Source: Roseburia_C amylophila
GTDB taxonomy: Bacteria; Bacillota; Clostridia; Lachnospirales; Lachnospiraceae
Direction: 5' to 3'
Assembly: GCF_025567465.1 (NCBI RefSeq)
Contig: NZ_JAOQKI010000025.1
Coordinates: forward strand, 1-39,691
Length of the DNA stretch: 39,691 nt
Shown: one piece after another, positions 33,041-39,691 of the stretch
How the letters are laid out: every line of letters begins with the position of its first letter
Numbering within the stretch: position 1 is the stretch's first letter
The notes under the pieces: model-generated
Told to the model about the DNA's origin: nothing
Database searches by the model: none
The model's input: only the letters and a program-made list of their open reading frames with translations
Program-made: the position numbers and the translations under genes

Positions 33041-33046
33041 AGTATA
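33041..33046 (-). promoter_or_regulatory. promoter -10 of trxB
   Basis: Minus strand TATACT (33046-33041) preceded by TGG, an extended -10. The -35 region (TTCATA, 17 bp upstream) is weak. It lies 31 bp upstream of the trxB start. Confidence 0.55.
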
Positions 33047-33076
33047 CCACCTTTTCCAAAATATATGAATGTTTCC

Positions 33077-33105
33077 TTGCTTTTTCTAATCTGCCATGCC
33101 ATAAT
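33077..33105 (+). promoter_or_regulatory. promoter of the YjfB-like gene
   Basis: Plus strand TTGCTT (33077-33082), 17-bp spacer, CATAAT (33100-33105), preceded by TGC (extended -10). No good SigD-type GCCGATAA promoter is seen; GCCATAAT at 33098 is only a partial match, and the expected -35 is absent. Confidence 0.5.
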
Positions 33106-33141
33106 GAAAGTACATATCAAAGCAGAAAGGATGTGACTGAT

Positions 33142-33336
33142 ATGGATATTGCAGCATTAAACAATACTGCTTTAAGCGCACTCAACAGTGCCTCTACTCC
33201 AACCAGCGAAGCGATTGGAGTTGCAATGCTGAGTAACCAGCTGGATGTCAGTCAGAGTATGAGTGACAGCCTGATTCGTGCCATGGAATTGTCTGTAAAT
33301 CCTGCTGTTGGCGGGAACTTTGATGTCTCCGTTTAA
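33142..33336 (+). CDS. YjfB-family putative motility protein
   Basis: The 64-residue protein matches YjfB-type motility-associated proteins in length and in features such as the N-terminal MDIAALNNTALS and the region VGVAMLSNQLDVSQSMSDSLIRAMELSVNP (read GVAMLSNQLDVSQ). It is alanine/serine-rich and has no membrane helix. In Bacillus, yjfB is in the SigD motility regulon, but here it is alone and there are no flagellar genes in the window. AAAGG lies upstream. It ends at the shared terminator. Confidence 0.75.
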   Translation: MDIAALNNTALSALNSASTPTSEAIGVAMLSNQLDVSQSMSDSLIRAMELSVNPAVGGNFDVSV

Positions 33337-33375
33337 ATCCACTGTATGGTTTTGCAAGACAATACATTGCAACGT

Positions 33376-33430
33376 AAAAGACCGGAACCTTTTTCTTCCT
33401 TTAGGGAGACTTTAAGATTTCCGGTCTTTT
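33376..33430. terminator. bidirectional terminator between YjfB and ridA
   Basis: Stem AAAAGACCGGAA/TTCCGGTCTTTT (arms 33376-33387 and 33419-33430) with a long loop, a run of A on the left and TTTTT on the right. It serves the plus-strand YjfB gene and the minus-strand ridA. Confidence 0.8.
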
Positions 33431-33446
33431 TCTATGTTTCCTTGTC

Positions 33447-33821
33447 TTATTTCATTGCGATTGCTTCGATTTCAAGCATAACGTCTTTTGGAAGACGTGC
33501 TACTTCTACGCAGCTTCTTGCCGGGAAATCGGTGGTAAAGAATGTCTTATAAACCTCATTAATTGCTGCGAAATCATTCATCTCTTTGATGAATACAGTT
33601 GTCTTAACCACTTTGTCCATATTTGTGCCTGCTGCTTCTAAAAGATTGGAAAGATTGGTCAGTGCCTGTTTTGCCTGTGCTACCGAGCCTTCCGGAACCT
33701 CGCCGGTTGCCGGTACAACGGGAATAATACCAGAAGTATATACCATTCCATTTACTTCAATTGCCTGTGAATATGGTCCGATTGCTGCCGGTGCTTTTTC
33801 TGTTGCGATTACTTTCTTCAT
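33447..33821 (-). CDS. ridA: RidA family deaminase
   Basis: RidA proteins hydrolyse reactive enamine/imine intermediates from PLP enzymes such as threonine dehydratase. The 124-residue protein has the N-terminal segment EKAPAAIGPYSQAIEVNGMVYTSG and the end FPARSCVEVARLPKDVMLEIEAIA, with the catalytic Arg in ARSCVE. Length is the family norm. Repeat copy E separates it from the upstream CvfB gene. Confidence 0.93.
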   Translation of the reverse strand: MKKVIATEKAPAAIGPYSQAIEVNGMVYTSGIIPVVPATGEVPEGSVAQAKQALTNLSNLLEAAGTNMDKVVKTTVFIKEMNDFAAINEVYKTFFTTDFPARSCVEVARLPKDVMLEIEAIAMK

Positions 33822-33853
33822 GTCTCGTTCCTTCTTTCTTTATTTAAATAATA

Positions 33854-33913
33854 ACTATTCGCGGTGCTCGCCAAATCTGCATGCAAACATGCGGTTTTTC
33901 TGGCTGCTCGCGT
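33854..33913 (-). repeat. dispersed intergenic repeat family 2, copy E
   Basis: This sequence matches copy D: on plus, TTCGCGGTGCTCGCCAAATC, a GCATG-CAAA-CATGC hairpin, then TTTTTCTGGCT and CTCGCGT. It abuts the end of the CvfB gene (stop at 33917) and lies upstream of ridA. It lacks the extra hairpin seen in D. Confidence 0.75.
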
Positions 33914-33916
33914 AAA

Positions 33917-34753
33917 TTAACTGTTTTTACGGATTGCATGCTCGCTGAGGGTTATCTTTCTCTCCTTATAGAGTCTGCCTATAGCACGCTTGAATGCTGC
34001 CTTGCTAAGTCCGGTTTCCCTCATGATTACTTCCGGTGATGCCTTTTCTGTAAATGGCAGTACACCGGCATAGGAATCTATCACTTCCATTACCTTCTGT
34101 GCATCGCGGTCCATCTGAAGGTAAGCTTTTTCCCGAAGGGTAATATCCAGTTTGCCATCCGGTTTTACATTGACTACCCTGGCAGCAATTACATCCCCTA
34201 TCCGAAGATGGCTGCTGTCCTCATGCTTGGAAATCATTGCAGAATATTTATCATCCACCGCTGCAAAGGTTCCAAAATTATCACTGAATTCATAGATTCT
34301 TGCTTCTACTTCATCCCCTGCTTTATATGGAGAATCTTTACTTAAAAGGTCATAAAGATTCTTCATGCTGGCACAAAGTCTGCGGCTCTTATCAATATAT
34401 AAAGTTACCATGACTTCATCCCCGGCATTTACCTTGCGGGTCATCTCCTTATAAGGAAGGAATAAATCCTTTTCCAGTCCCCAGTCTAAAAATGCTCCTA
34501 TTTTACCAACTTCCAATACCGGAAGCACTGCAAGCTGTCCCAGTACCAATTTCGGTTCATGGGTGGTTGCAATCAGGCGATCTTTGGAATCCCGGTATAA
34601 AAAGATTTCTACTTTATCTCCAATGCAAAGTCCCTCCGGCACCTGTTTTGCCGGCAAAAGCACTCTGGTCTCATCCTCCGGATTTTCTGCCAGATACATT
34701 CCAAATTCAACTTTCTTTACTGCTGTCAGTTCCTGTTTTTCTCCAAGATTCAT
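33917..34753 (-). CDS. CvfB-like S1 RNA-binding protein
   Basis: The 278-residue protein resembles CvfB/YitL. It has several S1-like modules (GDKVEIFLYRDSKDRLIATTHEP; VGKIGAFLDWGLEKDLFLPYKEMTRKVNAGDEV; GDEVEARIYEFSDNFGTFAAVDDKYSAMI). A C-terminal winged helix follows (YKERKITLSEHAIRK). CvfB influences virulence in Staphylococcus and binds RNA; the precise role is unclear. I use the ATG at 34753 because CAGGA lies just upstream and because an earlier ATG (34777) overlaps the thioesterase stop. Confidence 0.9.
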   Translation of the reverse strand: MNLGEKQELTAVKKVEFGMYLAENPEDETRVLLPAKQVPEGLCIGDKVEIFLYRDSKDRLIATTHEPKLVLGQLAVLPVLEVGKIGAFLDWGLEKDLFLPYKEMTRKVNAGDEVMVTLYIDKSRRLCASMKNLYDLLSKDSPYKAGDEVEARIYEFSDNFGTFAAVDDKYSAMISKHEDSSHLRIGDVIAARVVNVKPDGKLDITLREKAYLQMDRDAQKVMEVIDSYAGVLPFTEKASPEVIMRETGLSKAAFKRAIGRLYKERKITLSEHAIRKNS

Positions 34754-34766
34754 ATTTTCCTGCTTT

Positions 34767-35471
34767 CTATTGTTCAAATTCTACAATGGCATATGGCTTC
34801 TGCTCTTCATCCGCCAGTGATACCAGATACATTTTATCATCTGCATATACAAATGGGAATACCTTGTCTCCTAATACTGCTGCTTTCCGGTATTCTGCCC
34901 GCATTTTATGGATATTAAAATTCTCAGGCAGATAATTCTTTGCCATGGCAATATACTGTTCATTATTTACATGATGATTGGTATCAATCTGCTCCGGGCG
35001 AATCTGAAAGCTTTCCTTTTCCTGCATTTTCTCCGGAAGTTTTATCTTTCTGTCCGCATAGTCCATTTTGAAAGGCTCTTCCATCTGATATTCTTCTAAC
35101 ATCTTATCAGAAATCCGTGCCGGTCTTTCCCTCTTTAAATCCATAAAAATCCACTGGGAATCCGCATAAGCACAGATTTTTCCCTCAGCATCCTCTATGG
35201 TAAAATTACGATAACCATAAAAACCTTTAAAGTTATATGGCCAGGTCTTTACTGTTATTTTTTCTCCAAGAACCGGCAGCCGTTCTACCACAATCTGCCA
35301 GGATGCCAAAAACCATGCCTGTGCATGCTCCTTCAAATAGTCCACGCCAATTCCAAGATCCTCTGACTGGAATATACAACAATCCTGCAGATAATTAGTC
35401 AATGCCTGAAATGTCATCTTCTGTCCGCTGTCTGTTTCACTATATCTTACTCTGCTTTTCATGGAATACAT
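34767..35471 (-). CDS. acyl-ACP thioesterase
   Basis: This enzyme hydrolyses acyl-ACP to release fatty acids, a hot-dog-fold protein of the bacterial FatA/FatB-type family. The 234-residue protein has two hot-dog units. The first contains VRYSETDSGQKMTFQALTNYLQD (residues 7-29), and the second contains the catalytic region DTNHHVNNEQYIAMAKNYLP (about 166-185), with Asn and His. It precedes the CvfB gene with 13 bp between stop and that start. AGGAGG lies eight bases before its ATG. Confidence 0.92.
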   Translation of the reverse strand: MYSMKSRVRYSETDSGQKMTFQALTNYLQDCCIFQSEDLGIGVDYLKEHAQAWFLASWQIVVERLPVLGEKITVKTWPYNFKGFYGYRNFTIEDAEGKICAYADSQWIFMDLKRERPARISDKMLEEYQMEEPFKMDYADRKIKLPEKMQEKESFQIRPEQIDTNHHVNNEQYIAMAKNYLPENFNIHKMRAEYRKAAVLGDKVFPFVYADDKMYLVSLADEEQKPYAIVEFEQ

Positions 35472-35508
35472 AGATGTGTCCTCCTTGTAAATGCCTGGCT
35501 ATTAAAAA

Positions 35509-35635
35509 GAATGTGCCTGGGCACATTCTCGCGCCTGCGGCAGCTGCTTGCGACATCTACCTTATATGCCGCGGTGCGCATCCTCGCGGATCGTTTTTTA
35601 CTTTACAGGAAAGCAATTTCCTGTAAAGTAAAAAA
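35509..35635 (+). repeat. dispersed intergenic repeat family 1, copy C
   Basis: This copy has the palindrome GAATGTGCC-TG-GGCACATTC (35509-35528), the GC-rich core and the long terminal hairpin (19-bp arms 35594-35612 and 35617-35635). It adjoins the tRNA-Gln terminator. It resembles copy A strongly and copy B in its right half. Confidence 0.8.
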
Positions 35636-35658
35636 ACACCACGCTGCTGTGGTGTTTT
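35633..35658 (-). terminator. terminator of tRNA-Gln
   Basis: A 10-bp stem (AAAACACCAC/GTGGTGTTTT; arms 35633-35642 and 35649-35658) is followed on the minus strand by TTTA. It lies just downstream of tRNA-Gln and overlaps the right edge of repeat copy C. Confidence 0.8.
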
Positions 35659-35664
35659 CATGAG

Positions 35665-35736
35665 CAGGGCTACAAGGATTCGAACCTTGAAATGACGGAG
35701 TCAGAGTCCGTTGCCTTACCGTTTGGCGATAGCCCT
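35665..35736 (-). tRNA. tRNA-Gln (CUG anticodon)
   Basis: The minus strand folds as a tRNA with acceptor AGGGCTA/TAGCCCT and U8. The anticodon loop CTCTGAC gives CUG. The GGTTCGAATCC T arm and a discriminator G are present. It is 72 nt and lacks an encoded CCA. The A1-U72 pair replaces the U1-A72 pair seen in many glutamine tRNAs. Confidence 0.95.
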
Positions 35737-35756
35737 TTGTTGTGTCAACAATGGGT

Positions 35757-35785
35757 ATTCTACATGAAAACATTCCATTCGTCAA
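35757..35785 (-). promoter_or_regulatory. SigA promoter of tRNA-Gln
   Basis: Minus strand TTGACG (35785-35780), 17-bp spacer, TAGAAT (35762-35757). It lies 20 bp upstream of tRNA-Gln and just after the yigZ stop codon. Confidence 0.7.
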
Positions 35786-35835
35786 GCACTTTTTCGATTT
35801 TTTTTCGATTTTTTGCAAAAAGTTTTTACAGGTCA

Positions 35836-36492
35836 TCAAAAAACCTTGATTGTACCGTTTAAATCTGCAAATTCAATGGTCTCTTCCCACATCAGCTTTG
35901 CCTTTCCACTGGTGGAATCCGTAAGTTTCTTTTCTAATTCCAGACACTGTTCTAACGGTACTGCTGCATCCAGTTCCACACCTTCTGCATATTCGGTATC
36001 CATAATCGTAACGCCCTGTTCTGCTAGAAGATACTGTATCTTGCCAAGTCCTGTATAATCCGTACTTATCTTAAGACGCTTTCCCGGTCTCTTTTCAATG
36101 ATGGTACAATTCTTTAAGCCCTCCTGTACAGCACCCTGATAAGCACGCACCAGTCCACCGGTTCCCAGAAGTGTTCCACCAAAATACCGGGTTACTACTA
36201 CCACTACATCCCGGATGCCCTCCCGTAAAAGTACGTCTAACATCGGACGGCCTGCTGTGCCGGAAGGTTCTCCGTCATCCGAGCAGCGGGTCAGCTCCTG
36301 ATTTCTTCCTATTATAAATGCGGAGCAGTTATGTCTTGCATCCCAGTATTTTTTCTTCATAGCATTGATATATGCTACCGCTTCCTCTTCTGTGGTAACT
36401 GGTGCAATATTTGCAATAAACCGCGATTTTTTCTCTTCAATCTCACCACTGCCGCCTTCATATATTACTTTTCCGTTTGAAACTTCTGACAT
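35836..36492 (-). CDS. YigZ/IMPACT family protein
   Basis: The 218-residue protein has the IMPACT N-terminal domain with KSRFIANIAPVTTEEEAVAYINAMKKKYWDARHNCSAFIIG. The diagnostic DDGEPSGTAGRPMLDVL and VTRYFGGTLLGTGGLVRAYQGA segments follow, and a C-terminal ferredoxin-like domain closes the protein. Function is unknown in bacteria, although the fold binds RNA or ribosomes in eukaryotes. AGGAG lies nine bases upstream of the start. Confidence 0.92.
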   Translation of the reverse strand: MSEVSNGKVIYEGGSGEIEEKKSRFIANIAPVTTEEEAVAYINAMKKKYWDARHNCSAFIIGRNQELTRCSDDGEPSGTAGRPMLDVLLREGIRDVVVVVTRYFGGTLLGTGGLVRAYQGAVQEGLKNCTIIEKRPGKRLKISTDYTGLGKIQYLLAEQGVTIMDTEYAEGVELDAAVPLEQCLELEKKLTDSTSGKAKLMWEETIEFADLNGTIKVF

Positions 36493-36526
36493 ATTGCATT
36501 GCTCCTGCCTCTTTTTTCGTTTCCTT

Positions 36527-36556
36527 ATTGTAGCATGATTTCCATTTTTCCTGCAA
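36527..36556 (-). promoter_or_regulatory. promoter of yigZ-like gene
   Basis: Minus strand TTGCAG (36556-36551), 18-bp spacer, TACAAT (36532-36527), with extended TGC. It is divergent from the PBP1A promoter. Confidence 0.55.
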
Positions 36557-36604
36557 GGAAACCTTAAGAATTTCTTATCAAAACCTTGCGTTTTTACTTT
36601 TTTC

Positions 36605-36633
36605 TTTATTATATGGTATCTTTTTGCTATAAT
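36605..36633 (+). promoter_or_regulatory. promoter of the PBP1A gene
   Basis: Plus strand TATAAT (36628-36633) preceded by TGC (extended -10). A weak TTTATT (36605-36610) lies 17 bp upstream. It lies 36 bp upstream of the start codon. Confidence 0.55.
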
Positions 36634-36669
36634 AAGAAAATAATGTTATTAATCCAAAGGAGGCACATT

Positions 36670-39468
36670 ATGAATTATGGAAAGAAGAGTACCGCCAGGA
36701 AGGAAAAAGAGCTCACTTCCAAAGGTACTATGGTCCGTAAGAAGTTTTCCGTAATTTTCTGCAAGACTCTACTGATCTGCTTTTTCTTAGCAGCTGTCGT
36801 CGGTATTTGTGCAGGAATCGGAATCTTCAAAGGAATCATTGATTCTGCACCAGATATAGATGATATTGATGCAAGTCCTACCGGACAGCTCTCTACCGTT
36901 CTTGACGATGAGGGTAATGAAATTGCCACTCTGGTTACTTCCGGTACAAATCGTGACCCGGTAACCATTGACAAGATGCCGATTAATCTTCAGCATGCAT
37001 TCGTAGCCATCGAAGATGAACGTTTTTACGATCACAACGGAATTGATATCAAAGGAATCATCCGTGCCGGCTTCAAAGGCATTGCATCCGGTTTTCATTT
37101 TCATCAGGGAGCCAGCACAATTACACAGCAGCTTCTGAAAAACAACGTCTTCACCGACTGGACAAGCGAAGACAGTATGGCTGATAAGTTTGAGCGTAAA
37201 ATACAGGAACAGTATCTGGCTATACAGCTTGAAAAAAGAGAATCTAAGAACTGGATTCTGGAAAATTACTTAAACACCATTAACCTTGGTCAGAATACCC
37301 TTGGTGTCCAGGCTGCATCCAAACGATATTTTAACAAAGATGTATCTGACTTAACACTTTCTGAGTGTGCAGTAATTGCAGCGATTACCAAGAGTCCGAC
37401 AAAGTATAATCCGATTACTAACCCAGACAACAACGCATCCCGCCGTAAAGAGGTCTTAGACAATATGTTAGACCAGGGTTATATTTCGCAGGAAGAACAC
37501 GACGAAGCATTAGAAGATAATGTCTACGACCGTATTCAGATTGTAGATAACAGCACTTCTTCTACTGCAAATGTCAACTCCTACTTTGTGGATACCCTTA
37601 CCGACCAGGTAATGGATGACTTAATCAATGAATTAGGTTATACCGAGACACAGGCTTTCAATGCACTCTATGGTGGTGGTCTTACCATTTACTCCACCCA
37701 GAATACTAATCTCCAGCAGATTTGTGATGATGAAGTCAATAACTTAGATAACTACAATGGTCAGGTGGAATATTCTTTCTCCTACCGTCTTTCCATCCAG
37801 AAAGCCGATGGTACACGGCAGAATTACAGTGAACAGACCATGCTCACCTACTATCGTGAAAAAACCGGTAATAACAGCTACAACATCAACTTCAGTTCCA
37901 AAGAAGATGCCCAGGCTGCCATTGACCAGTATAAAGCAGATATTATGGAAGAGGGAGATACCATCCCGGGCAGCGGCGAATCCGTTACCTTTACGATTCA
38001 GCCACAGGCTTCCCTTACACTGATGGATCAGGCTACCGGTGAAGTGAAAGCATTAGTTGGTGGCCGTGGTGATAAAACCGCAAACAAAACCTTAAACCGG
38101 GCTTCTGATACCACCAGACAGCCGGGTTCCACCTTCAAGATTTTAGCTGCTTATGCACCTGCTCTTGACAGTGGCGGAATGACCTTAGCTTCTGTAGAAG
38201 ATGATGCTCCTTATTCTTATACCAATGGACGTTCTCTTCGTAACTACGATGGCCAGTATCGCGGATTTACTACTTTAAGAGAAGCAATCTGCCACTCCAT
38301 CAATATTGTAACAGTTAAGACCCTCACCGATATCAGTACCGATTTAGGTTACAGTTATTTACAGAATTTTGGATTTACCACCTTAGATGCCGAACATGAT
38401 AATAATCAGGCTCTCTGCCTTGGAGGTATCTATAAAGGTGTTACCAACTTAGAATTAACTGCCGCCTATGCAACCGTTGCAAATGGCGGTACTTATACCA
38501 AACCAAGATTCTATACCAAGATTTTAGACCATGACGGAAATGTTTTAATTGACAATACTCCGCAGACCCATACTGTATTAAAGGACACCACTGCATGGCT
38601 CTTAACCAATGCCATGGAAGATGTTGTGACCTCCGGTACCGGTACAATCGTTAACTTCGGTTCTATGCCGATTGCCGGTAAAACAGGTACTACAACCTCT
38701 GACCGCGATGCTCTTTTCATAGGATACACACCATATTATACCTGTGGTGTATGGGGCGGATATGATGATAACAGCGAACTTTCCAGCACCAGATATCCAA
38801 AGTTAATCTGGAAAGCAGTTATGTCCCGTGTTCATGAAAATCTGGAATATAAAGACTTTACTATGCCAAGCGGAATTACTTCTGCTGTCGTATGTAAGAA
38901 ATCCGGAAAACTTGCCGTAGAAGGTTTATGTGACTGTGATCCGCGTGGCAGCATGGTTGAAACAGAATATTTTGCAACCGGCACAGTTCCAACAGAAGTA
39001 TGTGACCATCATGTCAGTGCAACAATCTGTACTTCCTCCGGAATGCTTGCAAATGAATATTGTCCGGAAGAAACAAAACAGACCGGTATCTATATCGTTG
39101 GCGGTTCTGAAGGTACGGATGATTCTCCATATCTTATGACAGATGAATTATCCAACAGCACCTGTAACGTACACACTTCAAGTTCTGTTACACAGCCTTC
39201 CACACCATCTACTAATACAACAGATACTTCTAATCCAACCAGTGGAAGTCTTACCGGTGGTGGGGATAATACTACACCAGATCATGGTAATACCGGAACC
39301 AGTACAAATACCGGTGGTGATACCGGAACCAATGGTGGTACAGGAACCGGCAGCAATACAGGAACCGGTGGTGGTACAGGAACCGGCGGCAATACAGGAA
39401 CCGGTGGTGGTACAGGAACCGGCGGTGGAAGTTCCGGTACCGGCTCTGATGGAAACACTACGAATTAA
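36670..39468 (+). CDS. class A penicillin-binding protein (PBP1A-type)
   Basis: This 932-residue bifunctional enzyme polymerises and crosslinks peptidoglycan outside the membrane. A cytoplasmic N terminus and one helix (about residues 27-58) come first. The GT51 glycosyltransferase domain follows: Glu115 in EDERFYDHNG, GASTITQQLLKN, and the catalytic-channel motif RKIQEQYLAIQLEKRESKNWILENYLN. The transpeptidase has Ser487-TFK490, SIN (543-545) and KTG (671-673). A Cys-rich segment and a Gly/Thr-rich repeat tail end the protein. The start at 36670 follows AAAGGAGG by six bases. Confidence 0.96.
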   Translation: MNYGKKSTARKEKELTSKGTMVRKKFSVIFCKTLLICFFLAAVVGICAGIGIFKGIIDSAPDIDDIDASPTGQLSTVLDDEGNEIATLVTSGTNRDPVTIDKMPINLQHAFVAIEDERFYDHNGIDIKGIIRAGFKGIASGFHFHQGASTITQQLLKNNVFTDWTSEDSMADKFERKIQEQYLAIQLEKRESKNWILENYLNTINLGQNTLGVQAASKRYFNKDVSDLTLSECAVIAAITKSPTKYNPITNPDNNASRRKEVLDNMLDQGYISQEEHDEALEDNVYDRIQIVDNSTSSTANVNSYFVDTLTDQVMDDLINELGYTETQAFNALYGGGLTIYSTQNTNLQQICDDEVNNLDNYNGQVEYSFSYRLSIQKADGTRQNYSEQTMLTYYREKTGNNSYNINFSSKEDAQAAIDQYKADIMEEGDTIPGSGESVTFTIQPQASLTLMDQATGEVKALVGGRGDKTANKTLNRASDTTRQPGSTFKILAAYAPALDSGGMTLASVEDDAPYSYTNGRSLRNYDGQYRGFTTLREAICHSINIVTVKTLTDISTDLGYSYLQNFGFTTLDAEHDNNQALCLGGIYKGVTNLELTAAYATVANGGTYTKPRFYTKILDHDGNVLIDNTPQTHTVLKDTTAWLLTNAMEDVVTSGTGTIVNFGSMPIAGKTGTTTSDRDALFIGYTPYYTCGVWGGYDDNSELSSTRYPKLIWKAVMSRVHENLEYKDFTMPSGITSAVVCKKSGKLAVEGLCDCDPRGSMVETEYFATGTVPTEVCDHHVSATICTSSGMLANEYCPEETKQTGIYIVGGSEGTDDSPYLMTDELSNSTCNVHTSSSVTQPSTPSTNTTDTSNPTSGSLTGGGDNTTPDHGNTGTSTNTGGDTGTNGGTGTGSNTGTGGGTGTGGNTGTGGGTGTGGGSSGTGSDGNTTN
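39285..39440 (+). repeat. tandem Gly/Thr repeat encoding the PBP1A tail
   Basis: The coding sequence repeats short units such as ACAGGAACCGG and GGTGGT with a period of about 18-36 bp, giving TGTGG-type protein repeats. The copy-number pattern suggests slippage between strains. The reading frame is kept. Confidence 0.85.
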
Positions 39469-39499
39469 CCAAATCATTATTCTATAATCAGACACCTAT

Positions 39500-39529
39500 A
39501 GAAGCTGCCAAAGGCAGCTTCTAATTTTT
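39500..39529 (+). terminator. terminator of the PBP1A gene
   Basis: A perfect 10-bp stem AGAAGCTGCC/GGCAGCTTCT (arms 39500-39509 and 39513-39522), loop AAA, followed by AATTTTTC. Confidence 0.9.
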
Positions 39530-39535
39530 CTATCT

Positions 39536-39691
39536 GATGCCGGGCACAGACAACAACAAAAGCCCTGACATACGCCAGGACTTTCGTTGTTGATGTATAT
39601 ACTACTAAGGGGATTAGAGGGTTATAGGACAAAACGTGTTGATGGCTAATCCCATTCTGTAAAAGATTTATCCATCTTATGGAGGTCACTC
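39536..39691 (+). other. structured region with possible start of another element
   Basis: Two inverted repeats are seen: CAACAAC/GTTGTTG (39551-39557 and 39586-39592), with inner AAAG/CTTT and CCTG/CAGG, and GGGATTAG/CTAATCCC (39610-39617 and 39646-39653). GGAGG at 39681-39685 is followed by only six bases before the edge, so a gene may start just beyond the window. No protein is identified. Such structured leaders occur before some transposase genes, but that is conjecture. Confidence 0.35.

Noticed and set aside
33010..33120. N-terminal extension of TrxB
   Set aside because: It crosses the divergent promoters; GGAGG supports the start at 33009.
35603..35839. Small ORF ending in TLQEIAFL
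   Set aside because: It crosses tRNA-Gln, its promoter and repeat copy C.
39477..39689. Minus-strand ORF of 70 residues at the right edge
   Set aside because: It lies over a terminator and inverted repeats and has no recognisable domain.
1..39691. Possible CRISPR array
   Set aside because: No regular repeat-spacer pattern is seen; the repeats are only five short dispersed copies plus in-gene tandem repeats.

Overview
The window looks like a chromosomal segment of an anaerobic, low-to-moderate GC Firmicute, most likely a Lachnospiraceae-type clostridium. The evidence is the family content (an acyl-ACP thioesterase, a DUF975 protein, an FMN-riboswitch-controlled RibU, an FtsEX/M23/S41 cluster, an orphan YjfB-type motility protein), strong SigA promoters with 17-bp spacers and many extended -10 elements, and AGGAGG-type ribosome binding sites. 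Nearly every gene from 572 to 36492 is on the minus strand, so the replication fork probably travels right to left. No prophage, CRISPR array or intact insertion sequence is visible.

Left edge (1-571): two tRNA-Ser genes, then a consensus promoter and a leader resembling rRNA-operon leaders, pointing off the left edge. 572-6230: an operon for t6A tRNA modification and RNA maturation (YcxB-like, TsaE, TsaB, RimI, a small zinc protein, RNase Z, a membrane-anchored unknown, TsaD, IspD). 6269-7230: riboflavin transporter RibU under an FMN riboswitch. 7257-9398: Tex. 9541-11946: small membrane proteins and a putative metallopeptidase. 11976-15290: glycerol kinase, homoserine dehydrogenase and an ACT-domain protein. 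15317-20585: release factor 2 (programmed frameshift) leading a set of envelope proteins that resembles the Bacillus YdjG/YdjH/YdjI membrane-stress proteins. 20831-26990: a PucR/CdaR-like regulator, FtsE, FtsX, an M23 hydrolase activator, an S41 protease, a 54-residue membrane protein and a DNA-alkylation-repair protein. 27141-28770: YitT and a divergent WecG/TagA-like protein. 28780-29180: an AT-rich gap with DnaA boxes. 29336-33009: aldo/keto reductase, an SH3-NlpC/P60 hydrolase with a WalR-like box, and thioredoxin reductase. 33142-36492: YjfB, RidA, a CvfB-type S1 protein, acyl-ACP thioesterase, tRNA-Gln and YigZ. 36670-39468: a class A penicillin-binding protein on the plus strand. The last 200 bases are structured and may begin another element.

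Much of the window is cell-envelope biology (FtsEX with its hydrolase, S41 protease, NlpC/P60 hydrolase, PBP1A, YdjGHI-like complex) or translation quality (t6A, RF2, tRNAs, RNase Z). Two families of short dispersed repeats lie in the intergenic spaces. The most interesting points are the envelope operon behind prfB that lacks PspA, the glpK leader where promoter, inverted repeat and Shine-Dalgarno overlap, the WalR-like box, the DnaA-box cluster away from dnaA, and the repeats next to terminators and stop codons. All calls come from reading the sequence; no database search was run.
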